DNA of 64,000 nt from Mucilaginibacter kameinonensis. GTDB lineage: Bacteria; Bacteroidota; Bacteroidia; Sphingobacteriales; Sphingobacteriaceae. The notes under the pieces are model-generated. The model worked only from the letters and a program-made list of their open reading frames with translations. It did no database searches and was not told the DNA's origin. The position numbers and the translations under genes were made by a program. The stretch spans positions 558,001 through 622,000 of the forward strand of contig NZ_RCWZ01000002.1 in assembly GCF_003675385.1 (NCBI RefSeq), given 5' to 3'. Position 1 is the first letter of the stretch. The number at the start of each line of letters is the position of its first letter. Of this stretch, positions 63,047 through 64,000 are shown piece after piece.

Positions 63047-64000
63047 ATGCTAAAGAAACTACAATTACTACTGATGTTCGCGTTACTGATGGCTCCATCG
63101 GTATTCGCGCAAAAGATGATAGGCACCGAAACTGATGCCCAAAAAGAGAAACGCATGGAATGGTGGAAGGACGACCGCTTTGGTATGTTCATTCACTGGG
63201 GCCTGTATTCGCAGGCGGCCCGTCACGAATGGGTAAAGCACAACGAAAAAATTGATAATGCCGGTTATCAGAAATATTTCGACCAGTTTAACCCCGATCT
63301 GTTCGACCCACAAAAATGGGCTAAACAAGCCAAAGCGGCAGGGATGAAATATGCTGTGTTGACCACAAAACACCACGAAGGTTTTTGCCTGTTCGATTCA
63401 AAATTTACTGATTATAAAGCCCCCAATACCAAGGCTAAACGCGATTTGGTGCGCGAATATGTGAACGCTTTCCGGGCACAAGGTTTAAAAGTTGGCTTTT
63501 ATTATTCGCTGTTAGACTGGCACCACCCACAATATACTATTGATGATATCCATCCACAGTCTCCTGCTGATAAAAGTGATGCGTCATACGCTAAACTGAA
63601 CAAGGGAAGAGACATGGCTAAATACCGCCAGTACATGCGCGATCAGATCACCGAGCTGTTAACCAAATATGGCAAGATCGACATCCTTTGGCTTGATTTT
63701 TCATTTCCGCGCAAAGATGGTCATGGTAAAGGCAAAGACGAATGGGGATCAGTTGAATTACTTAAACTGATCAGAAAATTACAGCCGGGTATTATTGTAG
63801 ATAACCGCCTAAACCTGGAAGAATATAAAGATGGTGCAGATTTTGAAACACCTGAACAGGTAAGCACCGCCGAGCTGGCTAAATACCGCGGCAAAACCTG
63901 GGAAACCTGCCAAACATTTTCAGGTTCGTGGGGATACTACAGGGATGAGCATACATGGAAAACCCACCGTCAATTGCTCGACCTCTTAATTACTTCGGTA
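63047..64000 (+). CDS. GH29 alpha-L-fucosidase, N-terminal part (cut by window edge)
   Basis: The frame begins at ATG 63047, 12 bp after the mutarotase gene, and is open to the window end (318 codons). A signal peptide (to VFAQ) precedes the GH29 barrel: RFGMFIHWGLYS, LTTKHHEGFCLFDS, KVGFYYSLLDWHHP, and the nucleophile Asp in IDILWLDFSF (about D217). It removes terminal L-fucose. The C-terminal beta domain is outside the window. Confidence 0.92.
   Translation, partial: MLKKLQLLLMFALLMAPSVFAQKMIGTETDAQKEKRMEWWKDDRFGMFIHWGLYSQAARHEWVKHNEKIDNAGYQKYFDQFNPDLFDPQKWAKQAKAAGMKYAVLTTKHHEGFCLFDSKFTDYKAPNTKAKRDLVREYVNAFRAQGLKVGFYYSLLDWHHPQYTIDDIHPQSPADKSDASYAKLNKGRDMAKYRQYMRDQITELLTKYGKIDILWLDFSFPRKDGHGKGKDEWGSVELLKLIRKLQPGIIVDNRLNLEEYKDGADFETPEQVSTAELAKYRGKTWETCQTFSGSWGYYRDEHTWKTHRQLLDLLITSV

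Overview
The window looks like chromosomal DNA of a Bacteroidota member, most likely Sphingobacteriaceae and close to Mucilaginibacter; this is inferred from gene content, not from a database search. Supporting signs are several CarboxypepD-like/TonB outer-membrane proteins, a LytTR/LytS pair beside one of them, many glycoside hydrolases, DUF2911, DUF3810 and DUF3179 proteins, few Shine-Dalgarno sequences, and promoters of the TTG-N(19-22)-TAnnTTTG type. No tRNA, rRNA, CRISPR array, prophage or transposase gene was found.

Layout. 1-4.7 kb is the end of a beta-mannan operon: GH130 phosphorylase (cut by the left edge), cellobiose 2-epimerase-type enzyme, a GH51-like clan GH-A lipoprotein and a GH26 mannanase. 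4.7-11.1 kb holds nhaA, an MFS transporter behind a perfect 31-bp operator-like palindrome, a lipoprotein with a long Gly-Thr repeat, a FrnE-type DsbA protein and a DUF3179 membrane protein. 11.4-16.1 kb is a metal-linked operon (TonB receptor, PepSY membrane protein, heavy-metal-binding lipoprotein) and a small Cys-motif protein. 16.2-17.7 kb has three tandem paralogous small exported proteins. 18.6-20.8 kb is a GH27 alpha-galactosidase. 21-23.7 kb contains a propeller protein, an unknown gene whose ATG lies inside a palindrome, and a desaturase strikingly like eukaryotic sphingolipid delta-4 desaturase.

23.8-32.2 kb is one long minus-strand unit: OmpR regulator, histidine kinase, TolC, adaptor, RND pump and a YncE-like propeller. 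32.3-44.4 kb has a half-size EamA protein, two TonB-related proteins, DUF47, DUF2911, DUF3810 and penicillin-acylase proteins. 44.4-46.4 kb has a five-unit tandem array of 86-bp palindromic repeats abutting a GIY-YIG gene and a GT2 glycosyltransferase. 46.5-48.2 kb has a sugar isomerase-like protein and DoxX. 48.3-51.8 kb is a three-gene signalling module: cNMP-domain histidine kinase, receiver-FAD reductase fusion without redox cysteines, and a UBP-type zinc finger. 52-57 kb is a LytS/LytTR pair divergent from a TonB-family beta-barrel. 57-64 kb has an outer-membrane protein, an AraC regulator, a MacB-like permease, and the start of an L-fucose locus (mutarotase plus GH29 fucosidase cut by the right edge).

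Most notable non-coding features: scattered GTCA...TGAC palindromic repeats (several sequence families), two copies of a candidate structured RNA (minus strand near 41.4 kb, plus strand near 57.1 kb) that share primary sequence and a conserved terminator loop but differ compensatorily in their stems, and perfect palindromes placed on the starts of the MFS and unknown genes.
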